From Marasmius tenuissimus (taxonomy: Eukaryota; Basidiomycota; Agaricomycetes; Agaricales; Marasmiaceae): 64,000 nucleotides of DNA. The stretch spans positions 5,642,001 through 5,706,000 of the forward strand of contig JAQOTA010000050.1 of assembly GCA_029532415.1 (NCBI GenBank), in the 5' to 3' direction. Below, piece after piece: positions 22,447 through 33,180 of this stretch. Below the pieces are notes generated by a model. It saw nothing but the letters and a program-made list of their open reading frames with translations, was not told the DNA's origin and did no database searches. Position 1 is the stretch's first letter. Each line of letters starts with the position of its first letter. The translations under genes were made by a program, and so were the position numbers.

Positions 22447-23111
22447 GTTGTGTGATTTTCAACGCGTCGTACAGGCAATGGTGGTGGTGGTGGTGGTGTA
22501 GAGGATGACTTGTAAACAAGCGCCCAACGTTGAATGTGCACTTTTGCCATCACTACCGTTCCCAATACCCCATCATAGGTTCACTCACGAACGCGACAAC
22601 GACACACCACCTATGAAGAGTCTCTCGCCGCCTCAAGCTGGATCACAATTTGCAGTAGTCCACGAGCAATAAGATTATAACGAGCGACTTCGTCACCTCT
22701 GGAGTGGTGCTGACCCGGCCAGCACAAAAGTAAGTACAGTCAAACGAACATCAAACGCACGCAGGAAGCAGTGAACAAGATGTTGATACGACGAGTGTTC
22801 TGAGTCCGTATACTTACATAAGTATCCTGATTATGACCGAAGTATAGTTTGAAACACGGCCGCCAACCCCGGAGAAACAAGAAAAATAGGCCTAGTGAAC
22901 AAATGTGAAGACAACGTGAGTTAGAACATAGCGTGCCAACTGGACAACAAGATAGCAAAGGGAGACATTCTACAGAAACATAGTAAAGGAGCTCAGCCGC
23001 CAGATCAATCAAGAAAGTTAACCATTGAATCACACTTTTTTGGCAGGAGGCGTTCCCGACACCAATCCCAGCCTTACATTCTCCAGAGTTGACCCACCGC
23101 TGCCAGCAACC
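22447..23111. other. intergenic; promoter of the 745-aa F-box gene
   Basis: The left part is the 5' side of the F-box gene and contains a GGT trinucleotide run near 22478-22498. The right part is the 3' side of the minus-strand gene ending at 23112. No separate gene is seen. Confidence 0.45.
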
Positions 23112-25624
23112 TCATGCATGAGTATCGGTGACGTCCTGAAACTGGCACTCGGGGTGTTCCTTCCTCAGATGATTTAACATCTCTAGGGTGGCGGTATCCA
23201 TAGGGAAGGTGCTGTGTTTCGGTGGTGAAGCTGTCCTATAGCAGGTGGGGACATGATCAATGGCAAGCAAGAGGTAGATAGACGGAAAGAACGTACTTGC
23301 ACTCCTTACATGTATACATCATCATCCCGTTATCGAACAGAAACGAGAAATGGTGCAGCAAAACCTTCAATTCTTCGTCATTCTCCTTCGCATCTCTCAG
23401 CCCATTAACGCTCAATGAGCTAGAATCACCTCCCCAGGACGGCGTCGCCAAAGGTATGTCGACCTGAGGAGTATTCTGAGTATGCCGGATGCCGCTATCC
23501 TTGACGTGAGCGGGAGCTGCGGTCGTCACTGATTTGGACGGGGTGCCCGACCCAGTATGGTGTGGTGTAGCAGAATAGGTATCCTTCGCACCAGACCCAC
23601 TGCCAGAACAAGGAAGGAAATCCACGGCGGAAGAACCGGTCGGAGCAGTTCTCGGCAACGAAGCGGTATCGTCGCCACTAGTTCTCTTGAGGAGTTTGGA
23701 AGGTTTAGGGTTTTCACCACTCTCCCCATTTTCTGCCTCTCCCCTCCGTAATACGCGTTCCGGCATCTTCGGCGTAGGAGCTATGGGCCATTGGAAGACT
23801 TGTGCGCACGTAGAGGTCTCCTCTTTGGGGTTTTCATCCCCTCGAGACCTCTTTCTCGCATTCAGAGGGGTGTACGATGGTCTGGGAGTTGCAGAGGTAG
23901 ATAGTTGGGCAGGCAATACCGAAATGGATCCGGACAAAGCACCGTTGTCGAGCGAACCGTTGAAGGCCGAAAGGTGTGAGGGTACACGTTGACAGTGGTA
24001 CCATTGATCATGGTTCGATGAGTTGTAATGAGACTGAGGTGGTCTGTTAGGGACATAGCTGACCTTGCTCATCTGCCTTTGCAACTGGTCGATGGTCTCC
24101 TGCATCCCCTTTAGCTCAGCCTTTAAGTTCGTATTCTCGCTCTGTAACATAGAGATCTCGTTCTCTGTCGCTCCCTTTTGATACTCCGCAACTTCTACAA
24201 AGGCCACACACACATCAGCATACGTTGAAGTGAGGATGTGTTCAAGCCGACTTTGGAGAGAGGACGGATATAAATATGAGAAGGTATCATGGAGAGAATC
24301 TGCGCGTTGCGCGGAATGAGGGACACCAGACGGAGAAGTGACGGGCAAGCCGAGATTGACAGAAGGCTCTGGGCCATGCGAGATAGGTTGAGCTCGAAGG
24401 AGTGGTGAACGTCGCAGTTGCGCATAATGCGAAAAACTGGGATATAAATTACTGCGGTCATGGCTTGATGATGATGATGCTGGTGCCGGCAACAAACTTG
24501 AATGATACGAATGTGGATTTGGACGTGACTGCGAGGCGAGTTCCGTGTCACCACCCTGAGCCTGCGGCTGACTCTGGCTTGGATTTTGCGCGTGAGGCGA
24601 AGGAAATACTCCATATTCATGCCTCGCTACTGAATTAGAACCAACCTTACGACCAGCTGCCTTGGGTGCCGGTGTCATTGGTGTTGGCCATGAGTTCGGA
24701 ACGGACACAGGTGCCATCCGAACGAATTGGCCACTACTTGTACCAAGAGGGGGATTCCCAAGGACATTTTCCACCGTACTCGACTGCAATACTGGAGCGA
24801 TCCCAGTCGGTGGGCACGGGAGCTCAGCTGTCTGTGGTGTTGCCGGTGGCGGCTGTGAAGGGCACGAGTGAAGACGAGAAGACGGTAGGCCATGGGGTCC
24901 TGGTGGCGGCGGTATCGACAGCGACGATAGATGTTGTGGCGAGTAATACCAACCGGGAGCAGTAGCCTCATGACGGGAGGATAGAGACTGATGAGCATAG
25001 TGACCCGAGCTTAAGGTCGACCTCGGCTGTGCATAACTATGCGGGCTCTGTCGCGGACCTGGTAGGGGAGAAAGCTTCCTCAAATCCAAATCCGGATTCT
25101 GAGTTGTTGGATTCTGACGGAAATCTTGGACAGGACGAAGTGGGAAGGCCACACTTGGTGGTCGACCACCAGATTTTTCACGGCTTGTCAATTCACCACT
25201 GCCACAACTAGACAAAAGCGTCCTGTGTGGTGAAAGGACAGGTAGTGTATGAGCCTGAAATAACGCGTTCAGCTGTGGAAGATAGGCAGATTCGTCGCAA
25301 TCAAAAAGACATAAATGCATACAGCAAAAGACGCGTCCTATGATATAATATAACAAGGAGTACGTCGTTGGTTGCGATGCAGGCCATGAGACCACATCGC
25401 GGAAAGAATAGGACGCGTCTACAAGATGAGCGACACGAGTTCTCGCTTCATGTTGATTCAACGTAATCAAACTGCCTCCCCCAAGATCCTTGGAAAAAGC
25501 AAAAATCACTCACAGAATTTGCAACCTGCACGGCCTGTTCTCCAAATCCACCGATATTCTGCCCTCTCGAGCTAGAAGACTTGGCCTCTGTTGGCGACTT
25601 CGGACTTGAAGATGATCCTGGCAT
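23112..25624 (-). CDS. Ser/Pro-rich protein, coiled coil, C-terminal zinc-finger-like end
   Basis: The function is not recognised. The preferred model has exons 25624-25514, 25272-23297 and 23235-23112 (737 codons, 736 aa). Exon 1 encodes a Ser-rich start (MPGSSSSPKSPTEAKSSSSR). The central part is low-complexity, rich in Ser, Pro, His and Gln. A heptad-like coiled coil (ISMLQSENTNLKAELKGM onward) lies at about 405-440. The last intron (23236-23296, 61 nt) joins YTCKECK to a tail with H-L-R-K-E-H-P-E-C. The C-x2-C followed by H-x4-H spacing suggests a single C2H2-type zinc site. A nuclear or DNA-binding role is a guess. The first intron is uncertain: the donor GTGAGT is strong, but the only in-frame acceptor I find makes it 241 nt, far longer than its neighbours, so an exon may be missing there. 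The frame is also open from 25509 down. Confidence 0.7.
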
Positions 25625-28600
25625 GGTTTGATCTCAATTCGGGGTAACTGTTGAATTGTGTAGTTGAGTACAAGATGTCAAATCTTCGACAATTTGAAAC
25701 GGAGTATACCGAGAGACGATGAAGTCGAAGAAAGCCTACGATGGCAGCCTGGTGGTGGAAGGAGGTAGAAGAGATGCAATGTTATAACAATCAGGGACGT
25801 CGGAGTCAGTAAAAGAACGACTCCGATCAGGCGAGTCGCAGCCGTGAAACTTCGAAGTAGTCGTCAATCAAAATCCCACACACGGTATAGACTGCCCTCT
25901 GCCCCGCCTTTGTTGAGTTAGGACCCTCGAGGCATAGATATTCTCGGTCATATGACAATATATACATGTTATCCTTCACAAATAGCAGGACGAGAAGCTT
26001 GTTGATAGCTTGTTCGCATACAGTCATTCAGGGGCCCTACGTCTCGCTGAACTCAGCCCAGATTCCACGTGCGTCAAATTCCGTACCAGGCGACAAGGAC
26101 AAGTTAAGTTCTTGATGAAGAAACACATAAAAGCGTAAACGTCGCATAGAAACTCCCATTCACTGGACAGGTATATGGACCTATACAACACACAGGCTTG
26201 GGCTTTCCATTGATTTCACAACACCGCTTCTGACGGAGTGGTAGCAGGCCCGAGAGCATCAATTATACACAGAGAATGTTCAAGACCGAATATTCTACCT
26301 TTTTCTGTACAGCGCACGGGCCTCAACAGGTATGACGTCCCAGGATCCCGTCTGTCGCTCGAGGCTCGGAAAGAGACATTTGGTACCATCAACTGAACAT
26401 TGTGCGACTTTAAGTGCTAAGCGCTGTTTCTAATAAAGTGAGCGAGCTGTTTGCTTGGGAAGTGGGATTTACCAGTAGATAAAGGGAGAACAGTATTGAG
26501 GAACATGTATTGAAGATGTCCGTGACGGAGAAAGCGCGAATTTGAGGAGGTCGGCGTGTGTTGACTGTTGTGAGGGCGAAGGCGAGCTGAGACCGAACGT
26601 GCTTTAGATAATGTCTTCGAGAAATCGATATGCATTCCTGAATCCCCGTAAGCCAAAAAAGAGATTGAGAGGGGATTGGTAGCACACACTCATTCAGTAC
26701 GTGGACCGCCAGGACATTCCTCCTTTAGAGTCTACAGGCTCGCCAAAAATGGGAGACACGGACACCATAGCATGATGTGACAGAGCATGAACTATTGATG
26801 GATGAGATGTGAGAACGATTCATGAGGGCCTGGCGAACATGTTTGAGGGTAAACGGGCGAGGATGGGTTGAGGACTTTTTGGATAGTTTCTTGAGCTTCT
26901 GATTCGGATGAGGTCAAAAGTTAGCATGAGATATGTGCAGAGGATGGGTATACAACTTTTCCAAGCTTCTAAACAGCTTCCAATTTGCTGGCAGAATGAG
27001 GAGGGGTCAGGTCGTTGGCTAAGTGACTCGTGCCTGAGGAATATTCTAGGCCTTGAGTCACAGGCGAGCAGGGTTTTGGCGGCCTTCTTGGTCAGTTGAG
27101 TGGAAGAATGTAGATGACGAGGTGGAGGCCTCGAGGTCCGGAAAATGGTTTTCAAGAGGTCTCGGGATACGCAGATGATAGTCGTGGTCAACGTCGACGA
27201 CGCTGACAAATCGACGCTACTCGTTGATTGCAACATCATTGTGGGCTTCACAACTCCACTCTCGACTCCCTCATCAACAGCAAAGCCAGCGCACCGAGCT
27301 TAACGATAGCGACTCAGCCCACGCTGTTCGAAAACGACCTGTACCATCCAGCCCGAATTCCCCAAGTCAACACCCCACTATCCGTACACAACACGGCATT
27401 CAAATTGCATTATCATTCAGAGCCTTCCCTACCGAAATCCCGACTTGTTGAGAATCTGAGCCCTGATAATGATGCGGCAGCATAGTTTTTTGGGATTATA
27501 TCTAACTATTGTTCTTCACAGATTCAAGGACCAAAGACTAAAGCTACTCAATCTTCCTCTACCTCGACTTATCATGCACCATTCTGATACTTCCAAGCAG
27601 GCCCAGTCCATTCTGTCAACCCCGAGCCACCACGCAATAGACTATCGAGATAGAATTATCAAGAGTAGCACGAATGCTGTAGACGCTGATGATGGATTGC
27701 TTAATGCTAGTATCATGGCGCCTACTAGTAGTTCTTACCTCGAGCCCGACGTGGACCTGGATCCCTAACCCTCCGCTCGACCATAACAGGTGCCATGGAT
27801 TCAGAGGGTCGAGTCGCTCACGGGATAGTAGATACCGCGAACGATCATTATATTGGCTCGCGTACGGGTATGTCATGCACCCTGTCGTGCTCACCGCAGC
27901 TTCTAACGCTTAGTGCTTAGTGCTGGCCCCCGTCAACCCCAAATCCTCAAAGAAGACATTCCTGACAACGGTGTCTCAAAGCTGCTGTGATGGACTCCTT
28001 GACTCATGTATGTGAGTGTCACTATCAAGCGCTGCGTTCGAGCGATATCTAACGCAAATGCAGTCCAGATTCAATTCCCTCGGTTGAACTCATGTTGAGC
28101 ATGGCCTCAAGGCTCAGACCTTCCCATATGATCGAGCATCGAAGCCTCACGAGGAACTCATGATCCGAGTCCTTGAAAGTGGAAAGATGTATTCTCGGTG
28201 GTGAGTGGTTGTATGTTCGTCATCATTCCGAATGGAAACTAAGTACTGAATCGATATTGTCCTCCAGCGAATGCATGTCAATCGTTGCAGAGAGGGTGTT
28301 CTGCCGAGTCCATGATATGTCAAGTGGTGCTCGCTTGGCTGGAATGGAGAACCCGAAAAGGCATATAGTAACCTACAGCTTCGTTAGTCCGCGAGTTCAT
28401 GACTTCCAGGGCGAGGGCACTAATAGTGAGCGCTGTGGCCTCTAGGTCGTAACAAAGGTTGTGAAGCTCACGATGGATCGAATGTCCTCGGTGGACACTG
28501 ACCACAGAAAGATCGAGAGGCGTGAGACATACAATGTCCTCGATTGAAGTTGACGAAAGTTCAATCGTATTGTCTGCATGTATCGACTACATCGGTAAGT

Positions 28601-29211
28601 AGTATTTGCCCAACGTTCTTCCTGTCGGATTCGTTTCTCATGTACCCGCGTCGAACTGGAGTAGGGACGTACAAGACATGTCAGAACCTACGGATGGTTT
28701 CTCAGATATGTTTCGATTGCAGCCCGAGGAACGGTTGCTTGCGTCACTGGCATACGGAAGGATCTGGGGTCCAAAATCTATCGATGCGGCGGTAGCTCCT
28801 GTCTGCCATATCGCAGTGTTCAGTCGACTGGTAAGTCCTCTAAGGGAAGTCTTTGTGACCTCCAGGACTCATTTCGGGCAACTCCCCGCCGTGGGGCCTT
28901 CGAGAGAAACGACTAAGTAGATGCCGTGAACGCCTCGCTGAACATCGATGTTTATCTGTGTTTTCTTCGGGCTTTCGATCTCTCCGACTGCCGATGGCTC
29001 ACCAGTACCTTCAGGTTTCCCCAGGCACCTTCAAAGGCGCGCGGAATTAATTCGAGCCAGATTGACAGGTCCGCTAACAGCTTGAGCTCAGACTCAAGCG
29101 AGGCCTGTACTCAGGCGTTCATCGCATTTATCTCAAAAATGATTAATCTAGTAGCATACCTTGTGAAACTACAGTAACGGTACGTGACAGAGCTTCTGTG
29201 TTCCAAGAACG
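25625..29211. other. long stretch without a recognised gene; old duplicate sequence
   Basis: No gene is supported here. The segment 26700-27250 resembles 34900-35500 and, in part, 61190-61330 (shared phrase GACGCTGACAAA and its surroundings). From about 27860 onward the DNA resembles 31010 onward as the upstream part of the tandem duplication described separately. The homology is interrupted and no frame persists, so it looks like decayed genes or promoter DNA. Confidence 0.4.
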
Positions 29212-29219
29212 TATAAAAG
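29212..29219 (+). promoter_or_regulatory. TATA box of the 154-aa gene, copy 1
   Basis: TATAAAAG lies 102 nt upstream of the ATG at 29314, and a matching element stands at the same place in copy 2. Confidence 0.55.
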
Positions 29220-29313
29220 GCTTGTTCACGTCGCCTTCTTCTCTCCAGTTCTCACAAGCTTCTTCAGTCGATTTCAGTCTTCTTAACCCTCTCAACTTCT
29301 CGAAACTAACATC

Positions 29314-29889
29314 ATGCCCATTGTCAACAAAGGCGACGTTCTCCTCGTTCCCTCCGCTGCCGACGATACCAAGCAGCGTCTTCACATCGAGTGGCAGCAG
29401 TCCTTGAGCAAACGCTCTGGCGACTACTATACTCTTGTCGCTAGGAACAAGAGTCAAGGTGTGCCCTCTCCCTAATCAAGCCAGCAGAGTGCTGATTCGA
29501 GTTGTAGGCAACGTGGAAGTCCCCTTCTTCTGCCAAACCGAGTGGTTCAACGCAGAGCACCTCGGCCAGAAGAATGCGGAGGGCTATTACGAAGTCACCA
29601 TGAGCGACAAATACCAGTACGGTCAAAAGAACAAGAACGGTGACAACCGCTGGGTCGCGTTCCACGACAAAGGCCGCAAGATGTATCAAGTATGTGACTG
29701 TCTTGTTTGATGTACACGAGTCCAATTGCTCATATTCTCGTCGACCTATAGCACCGCTTTGTCGAGTCACTCTTCGTTAAGGGTGGCGAGGTTGTTGGAA
29801 AGGTGGCTGGGATGTTAGGCTACCCTATCGGCAGCGTCGCCATAGACCAGCTCAAGAATTACTTCGGCGACTACCTCCACGACTTCTGA
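29314..29889 (+). CDS. small protein of unknown function, copy 1 (154 aa)
   Basis: Three exons are read: 29314-29458, 29508-29689 and 29752-29889, with introns of 49 and 62 nt. They join to 155 codons. The protein begins MPIVNKGDVLLVPSA and has no signal peptide or membrane segment. It is polar with many Lys, Asp, Gly and aromatic residues, and ends in GDYLHDF. One Cys is seen. I do not recognise the family. A strong TATA box and a compact 5' leader suggest high expression. The composition would suit a small cytosolic beta-rich protein such as an agaric lectin or defence protein, but that is only a guess. Copy 2 at 32605 differs by four silent bases, and copy 3 at 57035 is truncated and diverged but keeps its frame. 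Confidence 0.85.
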
Positions 29890-32510
29890 AGTGGTACCGC
29901 GTGCAATGGTGCTCTGCACACTGTATTAGGAAATGAATGTTTTGCCGTCTTTGGAATATCGTCTTTTGGTTCTCTCCTCGATGTAAACCTTTATCGAAAT
30001 CTTCTCTCTCCCAATTTTCCCTCCTTCATTATCACGATGGTTTTGCCAAGATGGAGCTAAGGGTTTACGATTCACGTACACTTATTCACCTCCTCTTTCC
30101 ATCTGATGCTGTATGTTGTGACTATCTCGGTTATGTTTGTAGTGTTTACGGACTCAGAAACAAAAAAACCTGCGCTTGATCCCGTTTTGGATCCATCATA
30201 ATCGAGCCCGTGGTCCCATCTCTCATTCGTCTCCGGCGGGTAGCTGCCAATTCGATTTTTCATACCGAGTATGATCTTGGGAGTCAAGTGTTCAGTACTA
30301 ATGCCCTATACTCACATGACAGGGCGCCTCAACCTCATGTAGATGACCTGGGCTTCCCTTCGCCTAGGTCCTCTCGTCCCTCAACAATACCAGAAACTTC
30401 AAGACGATGTCAGCTACCATCGTGAATATTGAAGCCAAGTACTTTATCTCTCCTCCCCATCGGGCATATTGTGAGCTCAATTTCAAGTAGTCCTGACGTC
30501 GTCGGGCTGTGTCTCCGTTTCGCACGCTTCACGAAAGCACGGCTCTGATTGCCATTTAGGTGAAGTCGGTTGGTTTTGCGATACGATAGATTCGAGCGCA
30601 TGGAGATAGAGCTCCCCGTTTTGCGGGGTGTAACATGGAGACAACGAGCAATGGGCGTTATCAAAAGCGAGTTGTGGGTGCTTGTGATTCCTAAATATTG
30701 ATGACGACATTGGCACCATGCCTATCTCAGGCTATGTCTACAACAATATACTCCGTGCGGTTTTTCTGCTTCTGCTCCAGTGACAATAATCGTCTGCCCT
30801 TCTAAGCATGCACCAATGGTAAGCAAGATTGCTTGTCGGGCTTGAATCTAATCGATCTAATTGATCAGTCAAGTGCCTAAATATAGAATCACCAGTCCGC
30901 GCTCCCGATATGGCCATTGTTCAGCCTTGTCTGCGGGTACTGCTCTCCCAATTCGCCTCGCTCTCGGGATGCCAGATACCGTCTCAGAATCATGACTGTG
31001 TCTGGCATACTGGTATGTTGCGTACCCTTGTGATACTGTCGTGCTCGCCGCAACTCACCCCGTCAAACCCAGGTCCTCAGGCAAGACGTTTCTAGCAGCG
31101 GAGTTTCAAAGCCGTTGCGATGGATGCTTGAGCCTACTTACGTCACATGTAAGCGTTACTTCAAAGCGCCGTATTTGACTCGACCTGTGCCGAATACACT
31201 TTTCAAACCCAGTTTAGGTTCCATTCCCTTGACTGAGTTCCTGTGGAGCTAGGCCTTGCACTTTCAGGCTTTGTACTTTGTATACGAGTATCCTAGCCTC
31301 ACGCAGAGCTCGGCCTCAGACATGAACTCTCGAAAAGGAGAGGCGTAATTTCAACGGCGAGCGTTCGTATTCCCATCATCATTTGCCAGAATGGAAACTG
31401 AAGAGTCATTAGCCATCAGCACGCCAATCTAGATTTTATGGCGGGTACCATTCTGAGTCGACGAGATGTTCAGTGGCACTGGACTGAAATTCGGAATAAA
31501 GAGACTGAGAAGCCAGATAGCAACATACAGCTCAGTATTCTGCCAGTTCGCAATTTCCGGGGCAAAGGTATTTGGGATCGTCAAAGTAAGCTATAGGTCG
31601 CTGTTCCCAGTGGACGCCGACTAACTTCCAAGATACTGAAAGACATTATCGTATATGGGTCATTTGGTGTCCTCCTCTGCACGTATCACAATTCACTACG
31701 GCCACCAATGAGTGGTGTATGTACAACGTTCATCCTGTTGTATTCATCTCCAATGTACCCACGTCGGTCTCAAGACCGAGCAACGTACAAGACACGACAG
31801 AACTCAATACGTGTTCTCGAATATGATTCGATCCCGGCCTGAGGAGCGGTTGCGTGCGGTGAACAGTGAAATCTAGGGTCCACTCCAAATTCTATCAATG
31901 CATTCATGAAGGGCAACTCCCATCCACCAGTATACTATCACATTGCTCAGACGACTGGTGAGCCCTCTACTTCACAAAGTAGGTAGTTTATGGCGATTAT
32001 TCTCGTCCATCACGATTGCTTCTCAGGACCTCGTTGTGAGTAGGCAGAGCACCGCAGGAGAGTGTGTCACAACTATTTGCCTAACCGGATAGTACATCAC
32101 ACGATTCTATGCATTGGTGGTGAGGAGAAGTCCGACTTGCGGCCCTCATGGCTGACTTGGAAAGGTTCGCGTCCTGGAGCTTTCTACTACTAGAATTTCT
32201 AGAAGCAACAAGTAGACGCCACAAACGCCTCGGTTGAGGCAAGTCTAGACCCTCGATGTTTGTCTCTGTTTTCTGCGGGTTTTTTATCTCTCCGAATGCT
32301 AATAGTGCACCAGTTCCCACGAATGTGCACAGAAATTAATTGAACCTAGATCGACGGTGGCGCCAACGTAGCTCGAGCTGAGACTCGACTCCTGTATTCC
32401 GACCCGATGTCAGGAATTCATTGTGTGTATTTCGAAAATATTCTGATATATGTTGTACAACCACAAAGGTAACGGAGACAGCGTGACAGAGTTTCTAAGG
32501 TCCGAGAGGG
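29890..32510. other. between the duplicate gene copies, no gene recognised
   Basis: The first 300 bp are the 3' region of copy 1, about 95% like the 3' region of copy 2. From about 30900 the second duplication unit begins; it holds decayed counterparts of 27800-29200. No intact frame was found. Confidence 0.45.
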
Positions 32511-32518
32511 TATAAAAG
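32511..32518 (+). promoter_or_regulatory. TATA box of the 154-aa gene, copy 2
   Basis: TATAAAAG lies 94 nt upstream of the ATG at 32605 and is conserved with copy 1 although the surrounding leader has diverged. Confidence 0.55.
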
Positions 32519-32604
32519 CCTCACTCACGTCGCCAGTCCTTCTCCAGAGCTCACAAGTCTCTTCAGTCTCTTCATCAACTCACCCTCTCCTCGAAACTAA
32601 CATC

Positions 32605-33180
32605 ATGCCCATCGTTAACAAAGGCGACGTTCTCCTCGTTCCCTCCGCTGCCGACGATACCAAGCAGCGTCTTCACATCGAGTGGCAGCAGTCCTTGAGC
32701 AAACGCTCTGGCGACTACTATACTCTTGTCGCTAGGAACAAGAGTCAAGGTGTGCCCTCTCCCTAATCAAGCCAGCAGAGTGCTGATTCGAGTTGTAGGC
32801 AACGTGGAAGTCCCCTTCTTCTGCCAAACCGAGTGGTTCAACGCAGAGCACCTCGGCCAGAAGAATGCGGAGGGCTATTACGAAGTCACCATGAGCGACA
32901 AATACCAGTACGGTCAAAAGAACAAGAACGGTGACAACCGCTGGGTCGCGTTCCACGACAAAGGCCGCAAGATGTATCAAGTATGTGACTGTCTTGTTTG
33001 ATGTACACGAGTCCAATTGCTCATATTCTCGTCGACCTATAGCACCGCTTTGTCGAGTCACTCTTCGTTAAGGGTGGCGAGGTTGTTGGAAAGGTGGCTG
33101 GGATGTTAGGCTACCCTATCGGCAGCGTCGCCATAGACCAGCTCAAGAATTACTTCGGCGACTATCTTCACGACTTCTGA
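32605..33180 (+). CDS. small protein of unknown function, copy 2 (154 aa)
   Basis: The exons are 32605-32749, 32799-32980 and 33043-33180, with the same splice sites and intron lengths as copy 1. The protein is identical to copy 1. Only four silent changes are seen: two in codons 4-5 (near 32615) and two in the codons before the end (TAT CTT instead of TAC CTC, near 33167). Both introns are base-for-base the same. The upstream leader differs by roughly a quarter of its bases. This points to recent gene conversion between copies inside an older duplication. The function is unknown; see copy 1. Confidence 0.85.

Noticed and set aside
25273..25509. N-terminal extension of the 23.1-25.6 kb gene from a GTG or internal start at 25509
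   Set aside because: There is no ATG at the head of this frame, an in-frame stop precedes it directly, and its text looks less like the rest of the protein than the separate exon starting at 25624 does. A 25-nt intron would be needed to join it to that exon.
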